A DNA stretch of 20,323 nt. It comes from Candidatus Latescibacterota bacterium (lineage in GTDB: Bacteria; Krumholzibacteriota; Krumholzibacteriia; Krumholzibacteriales; WJIX01). Positions within the stretch are counted from its first letter, which is position 1. The number at the start of each line of letters is the position of its first letter. The position numbers were made by a program, and so were the translations under genes. Shown piece by piece: positions 1 to 7,139 of the stretch. The notes under the pieces were generated by a model that saw only the letters and a list, made by a program, of their open reading frames with translations, had not been told where the DNA came from and did not search any database. The stretch is from positions 1-20,323 of the forward strand of contig DAOWMJ010000009.1 in NCBI GenBank assembly GCA_030643145.1, given 5' to 3'.

Positions 1-446
1 CGGGAAGTTCCGAATTTGATCAGGATGTCGAACATCCGGTTATAGATCTGATGCTTGAGCAGCGTAACCGGGCGAAGATGGGTGGCACTATGCGTCTTGG
101 GTCCTATCCGTGTGAAATAGCAAAGGGTTCGCTGGCGGAGAAACTCTACGGTTCTCTTAAAATTAATGAAAGGCATAGACACCGTTATGAGGTTAACAAT
201 AACTACCGCGGGATACTTAAAGAAAATGGGTTGATATTTTCAGGGCTTTCTCCTGATGGTGACCTTGTTGAAATTGTCGAGTTGCAATCACACCCCTTCT
301 TTATCTCCACTCAATTTCATCCGGAATTTAAATCCCGTCCTCAGAGGGCTCATCCTCTTTTTAAGGGATTGGTTAAGACTGCAATAGAGTATTCAGCTTC
401 ATCTGCAGGCAAAGCGCATCAGAAAGCAAGTCAGGACAGGCGATAG
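1..446 (+). CDS. pyrG: CTP synthase, C-terminal part (5' end outside window)
   Basis: This is the C-terminal end of the glutamine amidotransferase domain of CTP synthase, which makes CTP from UTP, ATP and glutamine in the cytosol. The reading frame is open from base 3, so the gene enters from upstream. Visible family marks are the stretch SEFDQDVEHPVIDLM followed by GGTMRLG, the YEVNN segment, and FHPEF near the end, which carries the His and Glu of the class I amidotransferase triad. The catalytic Cys lies outside the window. The stop is 2 bases before the kdsA start, so the two genes are probably co-transcribed; pyrG-kdsA adjacency is common in Gram-negative bacteria. The identity is secure from these motifs. 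Confidence 0.96.
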   Translation, partial: GSSEFDQDVEHPVIDLMLEQRNRAKMGGTMRLGSYPCEIAKGSLAEKLYGSLKINERHRHRYEVNNNYRGILKENGLIFSGLSPDGDLVEIVELQSHPFFISTQFHPEFKSRPQRAHPLFKGLVKTAIEYSASSAGKAHQKASQDRR

Positions 447-448
447 AA

Positions 449-1288
449 ATGGCTTCTCTTATGATAGGGGAACAAAGGATATCCCGCCGTGAAAAGCCCT
501 TACTGATTGCCGGCCCTTGCGCTCTGGAAGATGAAGAAGATGCGATAAGAATTGCTGAAAAATGCGCCGGGTTGGCGGAAGAAAACGGGTTTTTCTATAT
601 TTTCAAAGCAAGTTATCTGAAGGACAATAGATCTTCTCTCGATTCATACGCGGGGTTGGGGATTGAAGATGGGTTGAAAATCCTTGATAGGATACGCGCT
701 GAAATTGGAGTTCCGGTATTGACCGATGTGCATTGCCGCCAGGAAATTCCCTATGTCGCGGAAGTATGCGATGTTATACAGATTCCGGCGTTTCTCGTGA
801 GGCAGACGAGGCTTGTAGTGGCCGCGGCGAAAACAGGGAAAGCCTTGAATCTAAAGAAAGCGCAGTTTCTGTCCCCTGAAGAAATGGGATTAGCGGTCGA
901 CAAGGCACGCAGGAGTGGGGCCGAATCAGTGATGGTTACGGAAAGGGGAACCCTTTTTGGGTATAATAATCTTGTTGTTGATATGACATCGTTTGCCAGG
1001 ATGAGGTCTTTCGATCTTCCTTTGATAATGGATGTAACTCATTCTCTTCAGCTTCCGGGGGGACTGGGGGCCAGCAGCGGAGGGCGCCCTGAATTTGCCG
1101 GCATTTTGGCTCGTTCCGCGGCTGCCGCGGGGTGTGACGGGTTTTTTATAGAAACTCATTTCAATCCGCTTTCCTGCAAGTGTGACGCGGAGACTATGCT
1201 GCCGATCGAAAAATTACCTGGTCTTTTGGGGGAACTAACACAACTTTTTGATCTTATAAATTCCTTTGATTTAAATGGCGATTATTAA
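449..1288 (+). CDS. kdsA: 3-deoxy-8-phosphooctulonate synthase (Kdo-8-P synthase)
   Basis: Condenses arabinose-5-phosphate with PEP to give Kdo-8-phosphate, the first committed step to the Kdo sugar of lipopolysaccharide. At 279 residues it has normal family length. Family marks are GPC at 22-24, NRSS at 60-63, ERGTLFGYNNLVVDM around 165-179, DVTHS around 195-199 and QLPGG. Cys24, His198, Glu235 and Asp246 fit the four metal ligands of the metal-dependent class; non-metal enzymes such as that of E. coli have Asn at the Cys position. Several usually conserved loops differ: KANRSS is KDNRSS, KKGQF is KKAQF, and the ETHPDP...SDGPNM region reads ETHFNP...KCDAETM. The start follows an AGGACAGG site in the pyrG end. 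The next gene makes its substrate, supporting the call. Confidence 0.9.
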   Translation: MASLMIGEQRISRREKPLLIAGPCALEDEEDAIRIAEKCAGLAEENGFFYIFKASYLKDNRSSLDSYAGLGIEDGLKILDRIRAEIGVPVLTDVHCRQEIPYVAEVCDVIQIPAFLVRQTRLVVAAAKTGKALNLKKAQFLSPEEMGLAVDKARRSGAESVMVTERGTLFGYNNLVVDMTSFARMRSFDLPLIMDVTHSLQLPGGLGASSGGRPEFAGILARSAAAAGCDGFFIETHFNPLSCKCDAETMLPIEKLPGLLGELTQLFDLINSFDLNGDY

Positions 1289-1336
1289 TAATTATGTATA
1301 ATAAATGTTGATGGAAATGGAGAGGAAATTACTGGT

Positions 1337-2380
1337 ATGGAGAAAAGCCCTTCTTTCAGCGCACAAGGGGCCGGGGTAACTGGCTCCTCTCATGACAGTT
1401 CGGAACAAAAGAGCGCCATAGATATCGGGCGTGAAGTTGTTTTGCGAGAAATGGAAGGGTTGAAGGCCTTGCGTCGGGGGATAGGGGAGGAGTTTGAAAA
1501 AGCTGTTAATATTCTGCTTGAATGCAGTGGGAAAGTGATCGTTTGCGGAATCGGCAAATCGGGGATAATTGCCAGGAAAATAGCGGCGACATTAAGCAGT
1601 ACAGGTACCCCCGCTGTTTATTTACATTCTGTAGAAGCCAGCCATGGTGATATGGGGATGGTAGTAGAAAACGATGTTTTTCTGGCTGTTAGCAAGAGTG
1701 GCGGGAATGAGGAAGTGACAAAGATTATTCCCTATCTGAAGGCTCTCAAAGTAGAAATCATTTCCATTACGTCCAGTGTGGATTCCAAGCTTGCTAAAGA
1801 AAGCGACGTGGTGCTGTTGATAAACGCCCGGCAAGAAGCAGGTTCGATAGGAGTAGTTCCAACCACGACTACTACAGTCTCTCTGGTGCTGGGAGATGCT
1901 TTGGCCGTAGCTGTATCAACGAAGAAAAATTTTGGGCGTGAAGATTTCGCTTTGCTTCATCCGGGTGGTGTTCTTGGGCGCAAACTCTTTTTGAAAGTAT
2001 CAGAGTTGATGCATATTGGGGATGATCTGCCTCTTGTTGGCCGGGAAACCTCTTTGAAAGAAGCGCTGATTGAGATTATTGATAAGAAACTGGGTTGTAC
2101 GGGCGTTACTGAAGGAGATGGAAAACTTGTTGGTATTATCACAGACGGGGATTTGAAAAGAATTCTTATAGAAAATCCCGAAGCGCTTGATAGCGCGGTT
2201 TCCGGATTGATGACTCCCTCGCCCAGAACCATTTTCTCTGATCTACTTGCAGTGGAAGCGCTTAAGCAAATGGAGATGAATCCGGATGGTCAGATTACGC
2301 AGCTCTTTGTGATGGACAACGAGGACCGTCCTGTAGGCATAATTCATATGCATGATATTATTAGTGCGGGGTTGAAATAA
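1337..2380 (+). CDS. kdsD: Arabinose-5-phosphate isomerase (KpsF/GutQ family)
   Basis: Interconverts ribulose-5-phosphate and arabinose-5-phosphate, supplying the KdsA substrate. The 347-residue protein has an N-terminal SIS (sugar isomerase) domain of about residues 50-190, with GIGKSG at 71-76, STGTPA, EASHGDMGM at 100-108 and PTTTTT, then the family signature FALLHPGG and two CBS domains from about 220 to the end (SELMHIGD..., ITDGDLKR, LMTPSPRT, GIIHMHDI). The first 30 or so residues are a poorly conserved extension. An AGAGGAA site precedes the ATG by about 10 bases. It lies 48 bases after kdsA and is probably the last gene of the pyrG-kdsA-kdsD unit. kdsC, which often follows, is missing here. 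Confidence 0.93.
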   Translation: MEKSPSFSAQGAGVTGSSHDSSEQKSAIDIGREVVLREMEGLKALRRGIGEEFEKAVNILLECSGKVIVCGIGKSGIIARKIAATLSSTGTPAVYLHSVEASHGDMGMVVENDVFLAVSKSGGNEEVTKIIPYLKALKVEIISITSSVDSKLAKESDVVLLINARQEAGSIGVVPTTTTTVSLVLGDALAVAVSTKKNFGREDFALLHPGGVLGRKLFLKVSELMHIGDDLPLVGRETSLKEALIEIIDKKLGCTGVTEGDGKLVGIITDGDLKRILIENPEALDSAVSGLMTPSPRTIFSDLLAVEALKQMEMNPDGQITQLFVMDNEDRPVGIIHMHDIISAGLK

Positions 2381-2412
2381 ATTTCATCGATTGGAAATAG
2401 AAGGACACATTA

Positions 2413-2454
2413 ATGTTAGGATGCTTATGTTGTATCGCTAACTATGATCGATAA
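2413..2454 (+). CDS. Possible 13-residue peptide MLGCLCCIANYDR
   Basis: A short ATG-to-TAA frame preceded by AAGGA at 2401-2405 with 7-base spacing, which is a good ribosome binding site. It encodes three cysteines. A GC-rich hairpin with a T run begins 10 bases after its stop, an arrangement reminiscent of a leader peptide plus attenuator. The peptide has no recognisable family, and a frame this short with a binding site can arise by chance in a 461-base gap. Confidence 0.2.
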   Translation: MLGCLCCIANYDR

Positions 2455-2463
2455 TTTTTTCCC

Positions 2464-2483
2464 GGGCGGCGGCTCCGCTTTTT
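2464..2483 (+). terminator. Possible intrinsic terminator after kdsD
   Basis: GCGG pairs with CCGC across a 5-base loop, extended by two G-U pairs (GGGCGG/CCGCTT), and is followed by a run of T to 2483. It lies 83 bases after the kdsD stop and before the promoter candidate for lptC. The stem is short, so it may be weak or act as an attenuator linked to the mini-ORF just upstream. Confidence 0.4.
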
Positions 2484-2534
2484 AAAAATAGCAAAATATT
2501 TATTCACTTAAATACGAAACTGGTATCAGATTCC

Positions 2535-2603
2535 TTAACAAATATTGTCTGCGGGATTGTTCTTGCCTCTGAAAATTTGTTAACGGTTTTGGCCGGTTGT
2601 TAA
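2535..2603. repeat. TTGTTAA repeats upstream of the promoter candidate
   Basis: TTAACAAAT at 2535-2543 is an exact inverted copy of ATTTGTTAA at 2575-2583, and a third partial copy, TTGTTAA, is at 2597-2603. Centres are about 40 and 20 bases apart, close to four and two helical turns. They lie roughly 85-150 bases upstream of the predicted start of the -24/-12 promoter, where activators of sigma-54 usually bind. The motif is AT-rich, so chance is possible. Confidence 0.35.
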
Positions 2604-2662
2604 TAGTTTGTAGAATAAGGAGTTACGAGAGAGGTTGTTCTTCATATCATCTTTATATCTGA

Positions 2663-2678
2663 TGGCATATAAATTGCT
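2663..2678 (+). promoter_or_regulatory. Candidate sigma-54 (-24/-12) promoter for lptC-lptB-rpoN
   Basis: TGGCATATAAATTGCT has the -24 element TGGCA and the -12 element TTGC with the invariant GG-N10-GC spacing. The expected start of transcription is near 2689, leaving a leader of about 150 bases before lptC. The only mismatch within TGGCAC/TTGC is the last base of the -24 element. A TATAAA lies at 2685-2690, but no -35 hexamer is seen at a suitable distance, which argues against an ordinary sigma-70 promoter at the same place. The downstream operon includes rpoN itself. Confidence 0.5.
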
Positions 2679-2841
2679 CGACTGTATAAATTGGTTTTAG
2701 TATATTCAATAGTGAAGAAGATGAGATAAATATCTACAGTTGTTTTCTCGAAGGAGAATCAAATTATTTCGGTACCGATTTGGCTTAGTCGAGGGAATGT
2801 TCGTTCTGTGATTTACTGCCGGTAAAGAATGAGTAGTTAGT

Positions 2842-3450
2842 ATGCGGGGTATTGTAACTAAAAGAAATAATGCTTCCAGGCGCTTGCTTATCACTTTGTA
2901 TATTCTTTTTCCTGTATTAATTAGCATTTCATGTCAAAGCGATGATAGTGATTATTTTATAAGCCTGCATGGCGGCGCTGATCAGGTGATTAATAATTTT
3001 GAGACTGTGGAAAGTGATTCAGGGATTGTGAAATGGAGAATGAAGGCGCCTGTGGCAAGGGTATACAATACCAGGAAGCTTCTTGTAACAGATAATCCGG
3101 TGATAAAGTTCTTTGATGAAGATGGGGAAGTGTCATCCGTGGTTACCGCGGACAAGGGAGAAATTAATCAAAAAACAAGGGATCTAACCGCGATTGGCAG
3201 CGTTGTAGTTACTTCAAACGAAGGGTACACGCTTGAAACCGAGAGTCTTGTCTGGCTTCATAAAAAGGGCGAAATTCATACCGAAGATTTTGTAAAATTT
3301 ACAAAAGGTAATAATGTTACAACAGGATACGGTTTTTGGGGCTATCCCGAATTAAAGGAATTTGATATAGTCAGGGATGTTAATGGGAATCTGGTTGACG
3401 AAGATGGAATGATGAATAAAGAACTGGAGGAGAATGGAACTGAGGAATAA
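2842..3450 (+). CDS. lptC: LPS export ABC transporter periplasmic protein LptC
   Basis: LptC is the inner-membrane-anchored periplasmic part of the Lpt bridge that hands lipopolysaccharide from LptB2FG to LptA. This 202-residue protein has a basic N-terminus, a hydrophobic segment of about residues 15-30 ending in Cys31, and a beta-rich remainder typical of the LptC/OstA fold, with patterns such as VIKFFDEDGEVSSVVTADKGE, GSVVVTSNEGYTLETESLVW and VTTGYGFWG. Cys31 could be a lipobox Cys, but Ser at -3 is unusual, so a simple membrane anchor is also possible. Sequence identity in this family is low and the call leans on the lptB neighbour. The start is an ATG with only a weak GAG site; an in-frame stop lies 12 bases upstream. 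The 3' end overlaps lptB by 17 bases. Confidence 0.83.
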   Translation: MRGIVTKRNNASRRLLITLYILFPVLISISCQSDDSDYFISLHGGADQVINNFETVESDSGIVKWRMKAPVARVYNTRKLLVTDNPVIKFFDEDGEVSSVVTADKGEINQKTRDLTAIGSVVVTSNEGYTLETESLVWLHKKGEIHTEDFVKFTKGNNVTTGYGFWGYPELKEFDIVRDVNGNLVDEDGMMNKELEENGTEE

Positions 3451-4198
3451 GGAGCTTTCCCGCTCCGGTAATGGGAGAAAAGGGTTTGGAACAGACAAGT
3501 TGGTTAAAAAATACCAGAAGAAACTTGTTGTAAATGAAGTTTCAATCTCGGTTCAAAGGGGAGAAATTGTAGGGTTGCTTGGGCCAAACGGCGCCGGCAA
3601 AACAACTACATTCTATATGATGGTGGGGATGATCAAACCTGAAAGTGGGAAAGTGTTTTTTGATGACAAGGATATTACCGGGTTGCCTATGTACAAAAGA
3701 GCGAGGATGGGAATAGGTTATCTTCCCCAGGAACCCTCTATTTTTAGAAGATTAACGGTAGAGGATAATATCAAAGCTGTAATTGAAACTATTTCTATTT
3801 CTGCTGATAAGCAGGAGGAGTTTCTCGAAAACCTCCTCGATGAACTTGACATAAAGCATTTGAGAAAAAACTACGGGTATCAGTTGTCAGGCGGGGAGAG
3901 GAGACGTGTGGAAGTGACCCGCTCTCTGGTTACAGATCCGTCCTTTATGTTGATGGATGAACCTTTTGCCGGTATCGATCCGATTGCTGTAGCTGATTTG
4001 CAGGAGATAGTTGTCAAGTTGCGTGAGAGGGGTATTGGTATATTAATAACGGACCATAATGTCAGGGAGACATTGTCGATTACTAACAGAGCGTACATAA
4101 TGTATGAGGGAGCTATCAAGTGTTTGGGTGACGCGGATGAATTGGCGTCTGATCCGGAAGTAAAAAAAATATATTTGGGAGAGTCATTTAAATTATGA
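3434..4198 (+). CDS. lptB: LPS export ABC transporter ATP-binding protein LptB
   Basis: Cytosolic ATPase that powers extraction of lipopolysaccharide from the inner membrane as part of LptB2FG. All ABC motifs are present: Walker A GPNGAGKTT at 50-58, Q-loop YLPQEPSIFRRLTVEDN with Gln99, signature LSGGERRR at 151-158, Walker B FMLMDE at 171-176 and switch His208 in ITDHNVRETL. YLPQEPSIFRRLTVEDN and DEPFAGIDPIAV are typical of LptB rather than other ABC proteins. At 254 residues it is slightly longer than usual because of about 20 extra N-terminal residues before the conserved start. The GGAGG site is only 3 bases from this ATG, so a later start cannot be excluded. lptF and lptG are not in the window. 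Confidence 0.95.
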   Translation: MELRNKELSRSGNGRKGFGTDKLVKKYQKKLVVNEVSISVQRGEIVGLLGPNGAGKTTTFYMMVGMIKPESGKVFFDDKDITGLPMYKRARMGIGYLPQEPSIFRRLTVEDNIKAVIETISISADKQEEFLENLLDELDIKHLRKNYGYQLSGGERRRVEVTRSLVTDPSFMLMDEPFAGIDPIAVADLQEIVVKLRERGIGILITDHNVRETLSITNRAYIMYEGAIKCLGDADELASDPEVKKIYLGESFKL

Positions 4199-4215
4199 TG
4201 GAGGATAACTGACAT

Positions 4216-5607
4216 ATGGAAATGAAGATGGGAATGCGAATGGCAATGCAGCAGCGTCTTGTTATGACTCCGAGGTTGCAACAGGCCTTAAAACTGCTTC
4301 AGATGCCTACATTGGAATTGCAACAGGTGCTTAAGCAGGAAATCCTTAAAAATCCTCTTCTCGAGGAAGAAGATGAAATTGAAGAACTTGATGAGAATGA
4401 GATTCAAGAAAAAGAAGGAAAAGAAGAAGAGGACTCTGACTGGGAAGAAGTTTTTGAAACCGCATTCAACATGGGGGGAACCGGTGGGGAAGAGACTGAA
4501 CAAAGAGATGATATGCTGGAGAGGGTGCCGGTCGCGAGGCAGAGTTTTTCGGATAATCTGTTAAGTCAGCTTCGTTTGGCAACTGATGACGAACAGATGC
4601 TTGAGATAGGTGAATATTTAATAGGTAGTCTCGATGATTCGGGTTATATGATAGGCTCTTTGGACGATATTGCCAGGACCTTCAATGTTGAAGAAGAGGT
4701 TGTTCGTAATATACTGGAACTTGTTCAAACATTTGATCCCTCGGGTGTCGGCGCCAGGAATATAAAAGAATGTCTTATGCTTCAGCTTGAAAGAAAAGAT
4801 ATGTTAGGCAGTAAAGCCGCGATTATTATTGCTGATTACTTTGAAGAATTTAAGCAGAGGAAATATTTGGATATTAGCAAAAAAATGAAAATTTCTTTGA
4901 AAGAGATTCAGGTTCAAGCCGGAATAATTGCTACTCTCGATCCAAAACCCGGGCTAAGTGTTTTTGCCGATAATCCTAAGTATGTTATTCCGGACCTTAT
5001 TGTAGACAGGGTTGACGATAAATATATAATTACTCTGAACGAACGAAATGTTCCCCGGCTGAGAATCAGCAAGGCATACCGGGATGAATTAAAAACTAAT
5101 CCCAAGATCAGCACTGAAACAAAGGATTTTATAAAGGGGCGGCTCAAGAATGCTAAATGGTTGATTCAAACTATTGAGCAGCGACGGCGGACAATGATAA
5201 AAGTTATGGAATGCATAGTAGACAAGCAGAGAGACTTTTTTGAAAAAGGCGTCATTGCGTTAAAGCCCTTAACTCTGCAGCAGGTCGCCGTTGAAATAGA
5301 TATGCATGAGTCAACTGTAAGCCGCGTGACTACGAGTAAATATGTTCAGACGCCAAGGGGTGTTTACGGACTGAAATTCTTTTTCAGTGCAAAGCTGAGC
5401 ACTAAATCAGGTACAGATGTTTCCTCAAGAAGTGCTAAAATGAAGATCGAGAAAATTTTACAAAAAGAAGATTCAAAGAAACCCTTGAGTGATCAAAAAA
5501 TTGCTGATATTCTGAAAGCTGATGGATTGATCATAGCACGTAGAACAGTTGCTAAATATAGAGAGCAACTTGGCATATTACCTGCCAGACATAGGAAAGA
5601 GTACTGA
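4216..5607 (+). CDS. rpoN: RNA polymerase sigma-54 factor RpoN
   Basis: Alternative sigma factor that directs polymerase to -24/-12 promoters and needs an AAA+ activator to open them. The 463-residue protein shows the usual order: glutamine- and leucine-rich region I at the N-terminus (MQQRLVMTPRLQQALKLLQM), an acidic linker of about residues 50-85, the core-binding domain, the DNA-binding helix-turn-helix (LTLQQVAVEIDMHESTVSRVT) and the RpoN box ARRTVAKYRE at 441-450. A GGAGG site lies about 12 bases before the ATG and it follows lptB by 17 bases, the common lptB-rpoN arrangement. A possible sigma-54 promoter lies upstream of this operon. No sigma-54 activator is encoded in the window. Confidence 0.97.
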   Translation: MEMKMGMRMAMQQRLVMTPRLQQALKLLQMPTLELQQVLKQEILKNPLLEEEDEIEELDENEIQEKEGKEEEDSDWEEVFETAFNMGGTGGEETEQRDDMLERVPVARQSFSDNLLSQLRLATDDEQMLEIGEYLIGSLDDSGYMIGSLDDIARTFNVEEEVVRNILELVQTFDPSGVGARNIKECLMLQLERKDMLGSKAAIIIADYFEEFKQRKYLDISKKMKISLKEIQVQAGIIATLDPKPGLSVFADNPKYVIPDLIVDRVDDKYIITLNERNVPRLRISKAYRDELKTNPKISTETKDFIKGRLKNAKWLIQTIEQRRRTMIKVMECIVDKQRDFFEKGVIALKPLTLQQVAVEIDMHESTVSRVTTSKYVQTPRGVYGLKFFFSAKLSTKSGTDVSSRSAKMKIEKILQKEDSKKPLSDQKIADILKADGLIIARRTVAKYREQLGILPARHRKEY

Positions 5608-5639
5608 GTTTGGGTTTTCGAGGGAGCAAAGATAGATAA

Positions 5640-6545
5640 ATGGTACTCTCTACTGATGTTCGACACTATAAGAGATTGCCTTCCTGGTTAAGAAGGAAGA
5701 TTCCCCTTCTCTGTGAGTGTTCTACTATTGAGCGTGTGATAAAGAAAAGGGGGTTACATACTATCTGCCGTGAGGGACGTTGTCCAAACAGAGCGGAATG
5801 TTATTCGAAAAACAAAGTCACCTTTATGATACTTGGAGATATTTGCACGAGGGACTGTTTGTTTTGTTCCGTTAAAAGTGGACAGCCGTTTCCTCTGGAT
5901 AGTAATGAACCCGAGAAAATAGCGGACGCGGTTCAAGAATTGGGGTTAACCCATGTAATTATAACTTCCGTAACACGTGACGATCTTCCCGATGGAGGAA
6001 GCGGTGTTTATTCACAGGTTGTCCGGAAGTTAAAGAGTATTGATCAATCACCTCTGATCGAACTGCTCATACCGGATTTTAATGGCGATATCAGCGCTTT
6101 AAGGACTGTACTTGATTCAAAACCTGACATTGTTTCTCATAACATTGAAACAGTTAGAACTATTTTCGGAAGTGTAAGGAAGGGAGCCGATTATGATAGA
6201 TCCATTTCGATACTTTCCATAGTGAAGGATGAGGGACTGGGAATAATGACCAAATCCGCGTTAATGCTTGGGCTGGGCGAATCAGCTGATGAAGTTTTGG
6301 AAACGATGAAGGATCTTAGAGGAGCGGGCTGTGATTTTCTCGCTATAGGGCAATATCTTCGCCCGGGGATAAAACAGATTCCTGTAAAGAAATTTGTTGT
6401 TCCCGAGAAATTCTTGTGGTATGAAAAAAAGGGATATGAAATGGGATTTCTAGAGGTGGCATCAGGATCTTTTGTTAGAAGTTCTTATCAGGAAAATGAT
6501 ATTAGGAAATTTAGAAAGAGGGTTGTGGCAGAGTCGGATGAATGA
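5640..6545 (+). CDS. lipA: Lipoyl synthase (radical SAM)
   Basis: Inserts two sulfurs into the octanoyl group on carrier proteins to make lipoate, used by 2-oxoacid dehydrogenases and glycine cleavage. Both iron-sulfur sites are visible: the auxiliary cluster Cys43, Cys48 and Cys54 (CREGRCPNRAEC), and the radical SAM CxxxCxxC with Cys69, Cys73 and Cys76 (CTRDCLFC). The C-terminal RSSY at 280-283 supplies the conserved Ser ligand. Other marks are TSVTRDDLPDGG, SHNIETV, LMLGLGE and GQYLRPG. Length (301) is normal. It sits 32 bases after rpoN, preceded by GAGGGAG at longer than usual spacing. Its place between rpoN and hpf is unusual, and lipB is not nearby. Confidence 0.96.
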   Translation: MVLSTDVRHYKRLPSWLRRKIPLLCECSTIERVIKKRGLHTICREGRCPNRAECYSKNKVTFMILGDICTRDCLFCSVKSGQPFPLDSNEPEKIADAVQELGLTHVIITSVTRDDLPDGGSGVYSQVVRKLKSIDQSPLIELLIPDFNGDISALRTVLDSKPDIVSHNIETVRTIFGSVRKGADYDRSISILSIVKDEGLGIMTKSALMLGLGESADEVLETMKDLRGAGCDFLAIGQYLRPGIKQIPVKKFVVPEKFLWYEKKGYEMGFLEVASGSFVRSSYQENDIRKFRKRVVAESDE

Positions 6546-6563
6546 TGCTAGGAGGAAATTGAT

Positions 6564-7106
6564 ATGGAATTGACAACAACGGCAAGGCATTTTAAAGCAA
6601 GTCCAGAACTTATTGAGCATATTGAAGTAAAAATGAGGAAAATCAAGCGCTATTTTGAAAATATTATAACTGTTGATGTAATAATGTCTAAAGAGAAAAC
6701 ACGTAATATTGCTGAAATTAATCTTCGTGTTCAAGGTCATGTTTTTACAGCCTTGGAAGAAACTGAAAATATGTATATTTCGATAGACAGGTGCGAGAGA
6801 GATTTGGAAAAACAAATAAAAAAATATAGGGGAAAGCTTCATTCCCGCCATCAAAACCATAAGAAGGGCTCCGGCAGACAATATCCGCGGGAATTTGTGA
6901 TTAATGCTGAAAGTGTTGAAAGTGCGAATGGGATTGAAATGATTGAAGAGGCTGCTTATAATTTGGAGAATATGAATGTTGAAGAAGCAATCAAGGCTAT
7001 GAAGATACAGGAAAAGGAATTTTTCCTTTTCGACAATTCAGAATCAGGCAAACCAAGTTTTGTATACAGACGTTCAGATGGTAATTATGGAGTGATTAAT
7101 TTATAG
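6564..7106 (+). CDS. hpf: Long-form ribosome hibernation promoting factor
   Basis: Binds idle ribosomes and, in its long form, dimerises them into inactive 100S particles. At 180 residues it has the N-terminal S30AE/YfiA-like domain of about residues 1-100 (TARHFKASPELIEHIEVKMRKIKRYFE...), a variable linker, and the C-terminal dimerisation domain of about 125-178 with MNVEEAIKAM, FFLFDNSESGKPSFVYRR and DGNYGVI. The C-terminal domain separates it from the short HPF and YfiA of enterobacteria. A strong AGGAGG precedes the ATG by 8 bases. rpoN-hpf linkage is widespread, so joint control with sigma-54 and the PTS genes is plausible. Confidence 0.95.
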   Translation: MELTTTARHFKASPELIEHIEVKMRKIKRYFENIITVDVIMSKEKTRNIAEINLRVQGHVFTALEETENMYISIDRCERDLEKQIKKYRGKLHSRHQNHKKGSGRQYPREFVINAESVESANGIEMIEEAAYNLENMNVEEAIKAMKIQEKEFFLFDNSESGKPSFVYRRSDGNYGVINL

Positions 7107-7139
7107 ATCATTAGCGTTTTTTTGACAGGGGAAAATATA

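Larger units (their letters stand above)
2381..2841. other. 461-base intergenic region upstream of lptC
   Basis: The longest stretch without a convincing gene. I read it in all frames and found no remnant of kdsC or lptA, the genes that often occupy this slot. It is AT-rich apart from a GC-rich hairpin near 2464-2483. From left to right it holds a 13-codon mini-ORF with a good ribosome binding site, a hairpin with a T run, three copies of TTGTTAA (one inverted), a -24/-12 type promoter match at 2663-2678, and a small stem (TTTAC/GTAAA) about 15 bases before the lptC start. Each is listed separately. The layout suggests one operon ends and another starts here. Confidence 0.6.

Noticed and set aside
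926..1159. Minus-strand frame inside kdsA, and similar antisense frames throughout
   Set aside because: They mirror well-supported + strand genes and have low-complexity or shadow-like composition with no family motifs.
1297..1302. TATAAT between kdsA and kdsD as a promoter
   Set aside because: No -35 hexamer at 16-18 bases and no proper extended -10.
2706..2927. 73-codon frame on the minus strand
   Set aside because: Overlaps the lptC start, has no recognisable motif and fits the AT-rich gap by chance.
5571..5586. Second GG-N10-GC match (TGGCATATTACCTGCC) upstream of lipA
   Set aside because: It lies in codons for the conserved end of RpoN and its -12 element (CTGC) is poorer; it is best explained by coding sequence.
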